Positions 9,074 through 17,510 of a stretch of DNA of 45,345 bases are shown piece by piece. The notes beneath the pieces are model-generated. The model saw only the letters and a list, made by a program, of their open reading frames with translations, had not been told where the DNA came from and did not search any database. The DNA comes from Pseudomonadota bacterium (GTDB taxonomy: Bacteria > Desulfobacterota > Desulfobulbia > Desulfobulbales > SURF-16): NCBI GenBank assembly GCA_018816555.1, contig JAHIVT010000010.1, positions 1-45,345 on the forward strand, given 5' to 3'. Every line of letters begins with the position of its first letter. Position 1 is the first letter of the stretch. Position numbers and translations under genes: made by a program.

Positions 9074-10459
9074 TCATTGCGCAACGGCCCCTAAAGCGGA
9101 TAAAAGCTGTTCGCCGGCCCGTAGAATGTCGCCGGCCCCAAGGGTAAGCACAATATCCCCATGCTCCAGCATGGGCTGCACCATCCCTGCCAGATCATCC
9201 ACCCCCGGGGCAAGAAAAACCTGCCGCTGACCATGCTCCTTGATGCCGATCATGAGATTTTCCGCCGTCACCCCCTCGATGGGACTTTCACTGGCCGGAT
9301 AGATCTCGGTCAGAATGAGAATATCCGCATCATGAAAGGCGGTGCAGAACTCCTTGAACAACCCCTGGGTGCGGGTGTAACGGTGCGGCTGGAACATGGC
9401 CAGCAGACGACGGCTCGGCCAGGCTCTTCTGATGGCCGCAAGGGTTGCCTTGATCTCCGTGGGATGATGGCCATAGTCATCGATCACCGTGATGCCCCGG
9501 GCCTCTCCTTTAATCTCCAGACGTCTCTGCACCCCGGTAAATGTGGCCAGTGCTGAGGCAATCTTGGCAAACGGGATCTCAAGCTCCAACCCCACGGCCA
9601 CTGCTGCGAGACTGTTCAGTACGTTATGACGGCCAGGTGAATTGATCATGATCTCACCAAGCAACTCGGAACCCCGGCACACCTCAAAGCTGGTGTTCAG
9701 CCCTTCTGATTTCAACTGCCTGCCGCTGATATCCGCCTGGGTTGTCAGTCCGTAGGTTATGACTCTTTTTTTAATGCGCGGCAGCAGGGAGGCGATATTG
9801 TCATCGTCAAGACAGAGCACGGCAGCGCCATAAAATGGTATCTTGCTGACAAACTGCAGGAAAACCTCTTTAATCTCGTCAATGTCCCTGTAGTAGTCAA
9901 GATGCTCCAGATCAATATTGGTCACCACCTCGATCACCGGGGAAAGCTGGAGAAAAGATCCGTCGCTCTCATCCGCCTCAGCCACCAGAAACTCCCCTTC
10001 GCCCAGTTTGGCATTGGTGCCCAGACTGTTCACCTTGCCGCCGATCACCACTGTGGGATCAAGTCCTGCCTCCGCAAGTAGCCATCCCACCAGAGAGGTG
10101 GTGGATGTCTTGCCGTGACTGCCGGCAATGGCGATGCCGTATTTTTTCAGGCGCATGAGTTCGGCCAGCATCTCCGCCCGGGGAATAACCGGGATGAAGG
10201 CCTCCCGTGCGGCAATCACCTCGGGATTGTTCTCCTTGACCGCCGAGGAGATGACCACCACATCGGCATTGCCCACCCAGGTACCGTTATGCCCCTGGTA
10301 AACCTTGCCTCCCAGGCTCTGCAGTCGCCTGGTGATATCGCTCTGCTTCAGGTCGGAGCCACTGACACTGTAGCCCAGATTGAGCAGCAGCTCGGCAATA
10401 CCGCTCATGCCGATGCCGCCGATGCCGACAAAATGAATATGTTTTGTTTTGTTATACAA
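9074..10459 (-). CDS. murC: UDP-N-acetylmuramate-L-alanine ligase MurC
   Basis: 461 residues, normal length. MurC adds L-Ala to UDP-MurNAc using ATP. The N-terminal UDP-binding domain starts with [17 protein letters not shown]. The Mur ligase P-loop is [10 protein letters not shown] (residues 112-121). A central domain contains EADESDGSF, and the C-terminal domain carries the Mur ligase block [10 protein letters not shown] and [10 protein letters not shown]. It lies between murG and murB on the minus strand with gaps of 63 and 89 bases. Confidence 0.98.
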   Translation of the reverse strand: MYNKTKHIHFVGIGGIGMSGIAELLLNLGYSVSGSDLKQSDITRRLQSLGGKVYQGHNGTWVGNADVVVISSAVKENNPEVIAAREAFIPVIPRAEMLAELMRLKKYGIAIAGSHGKTSTTSLVGWLLAEAGLDPTVVIGGKVNSLGTNAKLGEGEFLVAEADESDGSFLQLSPVIEVVTNIDLEHLDYYRDIDEIKEVFLQFVSKIPFYGAAVLCLDDDNIASLLPRIKKRVITYGLTTQADISGRQLKSEGLNTSFEVCRGSELLGEIMINSPGRHNVLNSLAAVAVGLELEIPFAKIASALATFTGVQRRLEIKGEARGITVIDDYGHHPTEIKATLAAIRRAWPSRRLLAMFQPHRYTRTQGLFKEFCTAFHDADILILTEIYPASESPIEGVTAENLMIGIKEHGQRQVFLAPGVDDLAGMVQPMLEHGDIVLTLGAGDILRAGEQLLSALGAVAQ

Positions 10460-10522
10460 TGTTGTCTGTTTCGTTTTTATTTTTGTCTGTTCTTACGCGA
10501 GTAAGGTCTCCCGCAATCCCTT

Positions 10523-11617
10523 TCAGGCAAACATCAGCTTCTCGCACTGTTCGATAATTCTCTCGGTGGCATCGGGCCTGGCCAGACCCCTGGCAGCCTG
10601 CCCCATCTGCTGCCGCCGCTTTTCATCCACCAGGAGAGCGTTGATTTGCTCAGCAAGCTTTTCTTCCGTCAACTCCTCCTGGCTGAACATCATCGCCGCA
10701 CCGCCCTTCACCAGATATTCACCGTTTTTGCGCTGGTGGTTATCGGCGGCAAAGGGATACGGAATCAAAATCATGGGCAGGCCAAAGGCCGTGATCTCTG
10801 CCAGAGTGGTGGCTCCCGCCCGTGAAACCACCAGATCGGCCCGGCTGTACAGCTCAGCCATATTGGTAAAAAAAGCCGCCACTTCGGCCTTTACGCCCAA
10901 CTTTTCATATCTGCCGGCCACCATCTGTTCATCATCCCTGCCGGTCTGGTGGATGACCCGCAGATTATCTCCTTTTTTTTTCAGTATTTCCATGGCGGCC
11001 ACCATGAGCGTATTCACCCGGTGCGCTCCGAGACTTCCGCCAAGCACCAACAGTGTCAGTCCTTCCTTTGGCCCTCTCTTTTTTTCCGCCGCGTCAGTCA
11101 GTTCCCGGCGCAGCGGATTGCCGGTCATCACCCATTTCCCCTCGGCAAAATAACGCTCACTGCCGGGAATAGAGAGAAAAATCCGGTCAACAAGTCTCCC
11201 CAGCTTGCGGTTGGCCATGCCCGGCACCGAGTTCTGCTCATGGATGCAGGTGGCGATTCCCAGCATTTTTGCCGCAACCAGCACCGGCCCGGTGACATAG
11301 CCCCCCACCCCGAGGACCAGCTGCGGCCTGAACCTTCTCATCAGACGCATGGCGGAAAAGGTGGACAACGGCAGCTGCAACAGGGCGGAGAGTCGCTGCA
11401 CCATACTTTTACCCTTCAGACCCTGACTGCTGATGCTTGCGGTCTCAAATTTTCTGTTGGCCAGCACACGTGCATCGGTTTGTCGCCCGGTGCCGATAAA
11501 AAGCACCCTACTGCCCGGGTACCGATCCAGAAAGGCTTCAGCCACTGCAATCCCCGGGAAAAGATGCCCTCCCGTTCCGCCTCCGCTGACAATCAATCTG
11601 ATTTCCTTGTTTCCCAT
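10523..11617 (-). CDS. murG: MurG, lipid II-forming GlcNAc transferase
   Basis: 364 residues. MurG transfers GlcNAc from UDP-GlcNAc to lipid I at the inner face of the membrane to make lipid II. The N-terminal G-loop GGGTGGHLFPG, the second GGYVTGPV block, the HEQNSVPGMANR motif, and the C-terminal donor site (LVVSRAGATTLAEI, then IPYPFAADNHQ) are all seen. Upstream is a zinc-ribbon gene rather than ftsW, the usual partner here. Confidence 0.98.
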   Translation of the reverse strand: MGNKEIRLIVSGGGTGGHLFPGIAVAEAFLDRYPGSRVLFIGTGRQTDARVLANRKFETASISSQGLKGKSMVQRLSALLQLPLSTFSAMRLMRRFRPQLVLGVGGYVTGPVLVAAKMLGIATCIHEQNSVPGMANRKLGRLVDRIFLSIPGSERYFAEGKWVMTGNPLRRELTDAAEKKRGPKEGLTLLVLGGSLGAHRVNTLMVAAMEILKKKGDNLRVIHQTGRDDEQMVAGRYEKLGVKAEVAAFFTNMAELYSRADLVVSRAGATTLAEITAFGLPMILIPYPFAADNHQRKNGEYLVKGGAAMMFSQEELTEEKLAEQINALLVDEKRRQQMGQAARGLARPDATERIIEQCEKLMFA

Positions 11618-11630
11618 AAATCCTTACGGA

Positions 11631-11822
11631 TCAAACTGTCATTTCAGGCGTCTTCCTGGATCTGTACTTGGGTGACGCCATTTTTATCTCAGCCAGGGTT
11701 ATCTGATAGCAGTTCGGACAAAAACCATACGAATACGTGCCTGTGTCCTCGTCCTTCAAGGGAACCCACCTTCCCGCCTGTTCGTTTCGCTTGCAGCGGC
11801 AACATACTTTTTCCATTTTCAC
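11631..11822 (-). CDS. Small zinc-ribbon protein between murD and murG
   Basis: 63 residues from a GTG start (ATG two codons later). Two CxxC knuckles, CCRC near the start and CPNC near residue 37, predict one zinc-ribbon fold. The rest is polar with a basic tail (KYRSRKTPEM). There is no membrane segment or catalytic motif. It ends 13 bases before murG starts and sits where ftsW is normally found. I do not recognise a named family or function; coding status is supported by the paired cysteines and tight packing in the operon. Confidence 0.6.
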   Translation of the reverse strand: MKMEKVCCRCKRNEQAGRWVPLKDEDTGTYSYGFCPNCYQITLAEIKMASPKYRSRKTPEMTV

Positions 11823-11845
11823 TTTTTCTTTCCCGGTTAATCATT

Positions 11846-11914
11846 TCACTTTTTCAGTTCTTCATCCAGTTGCCCCATCTGCCTTTGCCGTTGGGTCAAC
11901 TGCGGCCCGGACAT
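11846..11914 (-). CDS. Possible 22-residue ORF after murD
   Basis: An ATG with AAGGA nine bases ahead opens a 22-codon frame, MSGPQLTQRQRQMGQLDEEL plus two Lys, ending TGA. It starts six bases after the murD stop codon. It is rich in Gln and charged residues and resembles no family I know. It could be a real small protein, the stub of a deleted gene (ftsW belongs at this spot), or chance. Confidence 0.25.
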   Translation of the reverse strand: MSGPQLTQRQRQMGQLDEELKK

Positions 11915-11919
11915 TCTTT

Positions 11920-13305
11920 TTATTCCTTGACCAGATTCCAGACAGCCCGTTGAAACTTCTCACCGCGGTCGGCATAGCTCTGAAACATATCAAAACTGGC
12001 GCAGGCCGGGGACAGCAGTACCGCATCACCCTCCTCTGCGCAACGGGCAGCCTTGAGCACCGCCTCTTCCAGACTGTCAGCCTTCTCGATGCTGGTTATC
12101 CCCTCAAAGGCTTTGGCCATTTTTTCTCTGGCCTCGCCGATCAGCACCATTTTTTTCACCTTGGCCCGCACACTTTCCGCCATATAGAGGTAATCGCCCC
12201 CCTTGTCCCGGCCACCGGCAATGAGAATCACCGGCTGGGTCATCCCCTCCAGCGCTGACTGCACCGCTCCCACATTGGTGGCCTTTGAATCATCAAAATA
12301 GCTCACCCCCTTGATTTCGGTCACCCGAAAAAGCCGGTGGGGAGGGCGCTGAAATTCCGCCAGCACCCTGTTGATCACCTCATCCGGGCAGGCCATGACC
12401 CGCACCGCCAGGATTGCCGCCATGGCATTTTCACGGTTCGGCGATTTCAGCAGTTCCTCAGGCAGGTCATATTTTCCCTCATGGGCAAACATCCCTTGCA
12501 GGGCAATCTTGCCATCCTCGATAATCGTACCGGGCCGGCCGGCTAGTTCCCTGCCGAACCAGAGTGTTTTCGCGGCAATGGGCGCAGCTGCAAGCCGAGC
12601 CGTGATCTCCTGGTCGTCGGCATTGACCACAGCCAGGTCTTCCGGTTGCTGACAGGCGAAAATCCTCATTTTCGCTGCCGCATAGTCATCATATGATGCA
12701 TACCTGTCCAGATGATCCGGACTGATATTGAGCAGCACTGCCACGTCCGGCCGGAATTGCGCCGCCGTATCAAGCTGGTAACTGCTTACCTCCAGAACCG
12801 CTATCTCCGCATCCTGCTCCCCCAGCAGGTAATCCATCAGCGGTGTCCCAATGTTTCCTCCGACAAACACCTTTCTCCCAGCTCCTTGCAGCAATTCACC
12901 AATCAGTTTTGTCACCGTGGTTTTGCCGTTCGTGCCGGTTACGGCAACAATTGGTATCTGAAGATAAGCAGCACCAAGCCCAAGCTCCCCTATGATCTCA
13001 ACACCGGCCTGGCGAGCTGCTGCAAGCTCGGCCAGTTCCAGCGGCACACCAGGGCTGACTACAATGAGATCGGCATCGAGGAATGTTTCCCTGCGGTGTC
13101 CCCCCGTCTCATAGTAGACATCCCTTTCCTTCAGCCACTCCAGCAGTTTGCCGTCCAGGGCCGACTCCTTGGCCTTTTCGCTGAGCGCCACCCGGCAGCC
13201 CAGCTTATCCAGGAACTTCAGCGCAGCAAATCCCGACTTGCCCGACCCCACAACAAGGGTCTTATAGGATGCCGGAGAGGTGATGAATTCTTTTAAGCTA
13301 ACCAT
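11920..13305 (-). CDS. murD: UDP-MurNAc-L-Ala-D-Glu ligase MurD
   Basis: 461 residues. MurD adds D-Glu to UDP-MurNAc-L-Ala. The N-terminal domain starts TLVVGSGKSGFAALKFL, with VSPGVPLE further on. The P-loop is AVTGTNGKTTVTK (residues 121-133). A NISPDHLDRY block and a C-terminal SKATNVGA and LSPACASFDMF are typical of MurD. It starts 8 bases before mraY ends in transcript order. The next gene should be ftsW but is not. Confidence 0.97.
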   Translation of the reverse strand: MVSLKEFITSPASYKTLVVGSGKSGFAALKFLDKLGCRVALSEKAKESALDGKLLEWLKERDVYYETGGHRRETFLDADLIVVSPGVPLELAELAAARQAGVEIIGELGLGAAYLQIPIVAVTGTNGKTTVTKLIGELLQGAGRKVFVGGNIGTPLMDYLLGEQDAEIAVLEVSSYQLDTAAQFRPDVAVLLNISPDHLDRYASYDDYAAAKMRIFACQQPEDLAVVNADDQEITARLAAAPIAAKTLWFGRELAGRPGTIIEDGKIALQGMFAHEGKYDLPEELLKSPNRENAMAAILAVRVMACPDEVINRVLAEFQRPPHRLFRVTEIKGVSYFDDSKATNVGAVQSALEGMTQPVILIAGGRDKGGDYLYMAESVRAKVKKMVLIGEAREKMAKAFEGITSIEKADSLEEAVLKAARCAEEGDAVLLSPACASFDMFQSYADRGEKFQRAVWNLVKE

Positions 13306-13312
13306 GCCATGA

Positions 13313-14392
13313 TCACCGCAGTTTCAGCGTGGCCAGCGCCATCAGGCCGAGAATGATTGACACGATCCAGAAACGGACAACTACCTTCGGCTCCACCCAG
13401 CCCTTTTTTTCAAAATGATGATGAAAGGGGGCCATGAGAAAAATCCTCTTGCCCCCGGAAATCTTGAAATAACCCACCTGCAGGATCACGGAAATAGCCT
13501 CCATGACAAATATCCCGCCCACCAGCACCAGCAGAATCTCCTGCTTGATAATAACCGCCACCACTCCCAGGGCTCCGCCGATGGCAAGCGACCCAACATC
13601 ACCCATAAACACCTGGGCAGGGTAGGCGTTGAACCAGAGAAATCCCAGACTCGCCCCGGCCAATGCCCCGCAGAACACCGTCACCTCGCCTGCGCCGGGA
13701 ACAAACGGGATCTGCAGATAGGCGGCAAGCCCGGCATGGCCGGCCAGATAGGAAAACAGCAGATAAACGCCGCTGGTCACCACCGTGGGGCCGATGGCCA
13801 GCCCGTCCAGTCCGTCCGTCAAATTGACCGCGTTTGAGGAGCCGGCCACCACCAGAACCATGAAAAAAATATAAAAAATTCCAAGATCCGGTTTCACGTC
13901 CTTTAAAAACGGAAAACTCAGCGAGGTATCAAAACCCGGCTGATTCAATAAAAAGGAACCGACAACAACCACTCCGACGATCTGCAGCGCCATTTTTGCT
14001 TTGGCGCTCAACCCCTTGGAGTTTTTCTTCTTAATCTTGCGCCAGTCGTCAATACCGCCGATGGCCCCGTACCACAGGGTGATGGCCAGTATCAGCCAGA
14101 CGAACTTGCTGGCCAGATCAACCCACAAGAGGGTTGAAATGACCACCGAGGAAATAATCAGCACCCCTCCCATGGTGGGAACGCCACGCTTACTGAAGTG
14201 GCTTTCCGGCCCGTCTTCCCGCACCACCTGCCCCACCTGATTGCGCTTCAGCAACCTGATGAAATGCGGACCCAGCACCATGGCAATTAAAAAGCCGGTG
14301 ACAATGGCCCCGATACATCTGAAGGTGATGTAGCGGAAGACATTAAAGCCCCCATATAGGTTATGGAGTGGATAGAGAAGATGATAAAGCAT
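13313..14392 (-). CDS. mraY: MraY, phospho-MurNAc-pentapeptide transferase
   Basis: 359 residues from ATG 14392; a longer frame to 14497 runs into murF and its extra N-terminus is not MraY-like. MraY joins phospho-MurNAc-pentapeptide to undecaprenyl phosphate, forming lipid I. About ten hydrophobic segments are seen. Hallmarks: RGVPTMGGVLI, the first Asp pair GGIDDWRK, LTDGLDGLAIGP with its Mg2+-binding Asp, FMGDVGSLAIGG, and the His cluster APFHHHFEKKG. It is 10 bases from the murF stop. Confidence 0.97.
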   Translation of the reverse strand: MLYHLLYPLHNLYGGFNVFRYITFRCIGAIVTGFLIAMVLGPHFIRLLKRNQVGQVVREDGPESHFSKRGVPTMGGVLIISSVVISTLLWVDLASKFVWLILAITLWYGAIGGIDDWRKIKKKNSKGLSAKAKMALQIVGVVVVGSFLLNQPGFDTSLSFPFLKDVKPDLGIFYIFFMVLVVAGSSNAVNLTDGLDGLAIGPTVVTSGVYLLFSYLAGHAGLAAYLQIPFVPGAGEVTVFCGALAGASLGFLWFNAYPAQVFMGDVGSLAIGGALGVVAVIIKQEILLVLVGGIFVMEAISVILQVGYFKISGGKRIFLMAPFHHHFEKKGWVEPKVVVRFWIVSIILGLMALATLKLR

Positions 14393-14402
14393 TGACGCCC
14401 GC

Positions 14403-15893
14403 CTACAGCCTGTTCCTGAACTGCTCGATAATTGTTTCCATGCGCATGCCCCGTGAACCCTTGACCAGCACCAGATCACCGCTTGCCAGTTCACCAAGGG
14501 CGATCAGCTTGACAATGGCCTCCACGATATCCTCTTTGTTCTCCATCTGTTTTGCCTGTTTCATGGTCATACGCGCATCGAGCGCGCCTTCCACCACCTT
14601 TCTGGAAAACTGCCCATAGGCAAAAAGATAATCAAATGCCTTGCAGGCAGTTGTTTCACCGAGTCGGCGATGGGCCGAGTCACTGGTCTCGCCCAGTTCG
14701 AGCATATCGCCCAGTATGGCCACACTCTTTTTACTTTTCTTCATGGCCCGGACCGTCTCCAGCGCCGCCAGCATGGATGCCGGGTTGGCATTGTAGCAGT
14801 CATTGATGATCCTGAGTCCGCCGATGGTTTCCATCTGCAGCCTTTTATCATAGGGGGTGAAGTTCATCAGCCCCTGGGCAATCTGTTCGGCCTTTACTCC
14901 GGCGGCGTGGGCCATGGCCGCTGCGGCCAGCGCGTTGCCGATGTTATGCTCCCCAAGGCTGTGAATAGTAATTCTCACCTTTTCGCCGCCCACATGCAGG
15001 GTGAAAAGCATCCCCTCCTCGCCCATGTTCCGCACATGGGTTGCCCGTACAAAAGCATTGCGGGCCCTGCCGAAGGTGATCTGTTCCTGACTGCAGCTGC
15101 GGGCAAGAGCCCTTACCCGCTTATCATCCATATTGACACAGAATTTGCCCCAGGACTTACCGCCCCGGAACAGCTCGCCTTTGGCCCTGGCCACCCCATC
15201 GATGGAATGCAGTCCAGCCAGGTGGGCGCTCTGGATGTTGACGATGCAGGCAATATCCGGGTCGGCGATTTCAGTCATTCTGGCAATTTCGCCGGGCCGG
15301 TTCATGCCCATTTCCAGCACCGCCACATCATGGCAGGCATCAACACGCAGCAGGGTCAGGGGCATGCCGATCAGGTTGTTCAAGTTTCCTTCCGTTTTCA
15401 ATACATTGTATTCCTCTTTCAGAATGGCGGCGCACATCTCCTTGACCGTAGTCTTACCCGAACTGCCGGTAATGGCGATTACCTGCAGGTTAGGCATGGA
15501 CGCCCGGCGATAGGCAGCCAGATCACCCAGGGCCTCCAGCGGGTCAGCGACCATAATAACCGGCACGGGCAGTTTTTCTTCCACCATGCTTGAGACAATA
15601 ACGCCGGCAGCCCCCTTACGGATCGCCTCCTTAACAAACTCCTGCCCGTCAAAACGTTCGCCGGACAGGGCCACAAAGAGATCCCCCGGCTCAAGCGTCC
15701 GCGTATCCGTTGAGATGGCGCGAAAATTCGCCTCCGGCGCCCCGCAGATAAAACGTCCCCCTGTTGCCAGCAGCACCTGGCTCAAAGTCCAGACTGGATC
15801 CTGCACCGTATTGAAGCCATAGCCGAATTCAGCCGTCGCCGGACCGGCTGCAAGTCGGCAGCACTCTTTTTCTGTGCTTCGTTCCAGTTCCAT
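14403..15893 (-). CDS. murF: UDP-MurNAc-pentapeptide ligase MurF
   Basis: 496 residues. MurF adds D-Ala-D-Ala to UDP-MurNAc-tripeptide. The N-terminal domain has ISTDTRTLEPGDLFVAL, a P-loop AITGSSGKTTVKEM (residues 140-153), NINDCYNANPAS-like sequence (IINDCYNANPASM), and AILGDMLELGE. The first 33 residues extend beyond the usual MurF start and may not be translated, though no better start with a ribosome site is obvious. It follows murE by 18 bases. Confidence 0.96.
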   Translation of the reverse strand: MELERSTEKECCRLAAGPATAEFGYGFNTVQDPVWTLSQVLLATGGRFICGAPEANFRAISTDTRTLEPGDLFVALSGERFDGQEFVKEAIRKGAAGVIVSSMVEEKLPVPVIMVADPLEALGDLAAYRRASMPNLQVIAITGSSGKTTVKEMCAAILKEEYNVLKTEGNLNNLIGMPLTLLRVDACHDVAVLEMGMNRPGEIARMTEIADPDIACIVNIQSAHLAGLHSIDGVARAKGELFRGGKSWGKFCVNMDDKRVRALARSCSQEQITFGRARNAFVRATHVRNMGEEGMLFTLHVGGEKVRITIHSLGEHNIGNALAAAAMAHAAGVKAEQIAQGLMNFTPYDKRLQMETIGGLRIINDCYNANPASMLAALETVRAMKKSKKSVAILGDMLELGETSDSAHRRLGETTACKAFDYLFAYGQFSRKVVEGALDARMTMKQAKQMENKEDIVEAIVKLIALGELASGDLVLVKGSRGMRMETIIEQFRNRL

Positions 15894-15911
15894 TCCCTTT
15901 CTCCTTGTCCC

Positions 15912-17507
15912 CTATGCTGCCTGTCTGGCAATGTTAAGCTGCTCTCTGGCCTGCTGTCGATCGTCAAAAAACAACTTCCGGCTGCCGATAATCTGATAGC
16001 ACTCATGCCCCTTGCCGCTGATCAGCACAACGTCCCCCGCTCCCGCGCCGCAAATAGCGATGCGGATTGCTTCCGCCCGTTCCTCGATCACGTCATACCC
16101 CTTAAGCTGCCGGTTCTGCATGAGCTGCTCGCCCTTTCCCTTGGCCAGCTTTTCTTCCCGGATGCCCGCCTCGATCTCTGCCAATATTTTCCGGGGCGGC
16201 TCACTGCGGGGATTGTCCGAGGTGACAAGCAGCACATCAGCAAGTCGCGTCGCCACACCGCCCATCAACGGCCGCTTGCCCCTGTCACGGTCTCCACCGC
16301 AGCCGAAGACCACAATCAACCGTTCAGGACGCAGCGCCCGCAAGGTAAGCAGTACGTTTTCCAGGGCGTCCGGGGTATGGGCATAGTCAACAAAGACGGT
16401 TGCCAACCCTGTTCCTTCCTGCGCCGTGTCACCATCGGGCAACACCCTCTCCAGTCTGCCCGGCACACCTTTCACTCCGGCCAACCCTGTGCAGATGGTC
16501 TGTAGAGCATAACCCAGCGCCGTTCCGCAACCGATAACCCCCAGCAGGTTGCGGAGGTTGAATTCGCCCACCAGCGGGCTGTCCAGCACAAACCGTGCCT
16601 CGGGGGAAACGATCTCAGCCCTGATCCCCTGCAGATCGAACCTGAAATTCCTGGCCTGGATCAGTCCCCTGCCGATACCGCAGGTCAGACAGGCATGATT
16701 GTGCCCGGCAAGAACAGCGATCAGCCGGTCGCACCAGCCATTGTTTTCCTGCTCCTCCGCCTCTCCTGAGCCCAGCACGATAACCCCCTGGCCATGGTCT
16801 TTGAGATAGGAGGCAAAAAGCTTTTCCTTCTCGGCAAAATAGCTTTCCATACTGCCGTGGAAGTCCAGGTGATCACGGCTGATATTGGTAAACAGCGCCA
16901 CATCAAACCACACTCCGTTTATCCGCTGCTGGGCCAGGGCATGGGAGGAAACCTCCATGGCGACATGGGTAACCCCAGCCTCGGACATCTGCTCGAGAAT
17001 CCGCTGCAGCTCCACCGGCTGCGGGGTAGTCAACGCAGCTGGGGTCTCGCAACCTTTATAGCGGACACTGACCGTACCGATCACTCCCGGAACCCCGCCT
17101 GCCTTGGCGATCATTGCCTCCAGCAGATAGGTGCAAGTGGTCTTGCCGTTGGTGCCGGTGATGCCGATCATCTTCATCCTGCGGCAGGGAAAATCGAAAA
17201 AAGCCGCGGCAAGATATCCCAAAACCCTGCCGGTATCATCTACTTTCATGAGCGGCACGGCACATTCTTCGGTATAATCGCGGGAGACCAGCACCGCGGC
17301 ACAGCCTTTGGCCACGGCATCATTGATAAAGCGGTGGCCATCCACCGTAGCGCCTGCCACTGCGACAAAAAGCATACCCTGCACGACCTGTCTCGAATCA
17401 TCCGTCACCCCGCAGATCTCAATATCCTTCTCATCCTCAGGGCAAAGGATGGGAAGTTCTGCTGCGGCAAGAAGATCGGCCAGTCTTTTTTTTCGCATGG
17501 TTACCAT
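15912..17507 (-). CDS. murE: UDP-MurNAc-tripeptide ligase MurE (meso-DAP type)
   Basis: 531 residues. MurE adds the third residue of the stem peptide. P-loop ITGTNGKTTCTYLLE (from residue 116), SSHALAQQRINGV, NISRDHLDFHGSMESY, and VFGCGGDRDRGKRPLMG are seen. The motif TSDNPRSEPP has the DNPR signature linked to meso-diaminopimelate specificity, as in Gram-negative bacteria. GKGHECYQ near the C-terminus is also typical. It starts three bases after the ftsI-like stop; ATG 17498 is an alternative start. Confidence 0.97.
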   Translation of the reverse strand: MVTMRKKRLADLLAAAELPILCPEDEKDIEICGVTDDSRQVVQGMLFVAVAGATVDGHRFINDAVAKGCAAVLVSRDYTEECAVPLMKVDDTGRVLGYLAAAFFDFPCRRMKMIGITGTNGKTTCTYLLEAMIAKAGGVPGVIGTVSVRYKGCETPAALTTPQPVELQRILEQMSEAGVTHVAMEVSSHALAQQRINGVWFDVALFTNISRDHLDFHGSMESYFAEKEKLFASYLKDHGQGVIVLGSGEAEEQENNGWCDRLIAVLAGHNHACLTCGIGRGLIQARNFRFDLQGIRAEIVSPEARFVLDSPLVGEFNLRNLLGVIGCGTALGYALQTICTGLAGVKGVPGRLERVLPDGDTAQEGTGLATVFVDYAHTPDALENVLLTLRALRPERLIVVFGCGGDRDRGKRPLMGGVATRLADVLLVTSDNPRSEPPRKILAEIEAGIREEKLAKGKGEQLMQNRQLKGYDVIEERAEAIRIAICGAGAGDVVLISGKGHECYQIIGSRKLFFDDRQQAREQLNIARQAA

Positions 17508-17510
17508 GGA

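Noticed and set aside
13313-14497. Longer mraY with 35 extra N-terminal residues
   Set aside because: The extra part overlaps murF and lacks MraY similarity; ATG 14392 fits the family.
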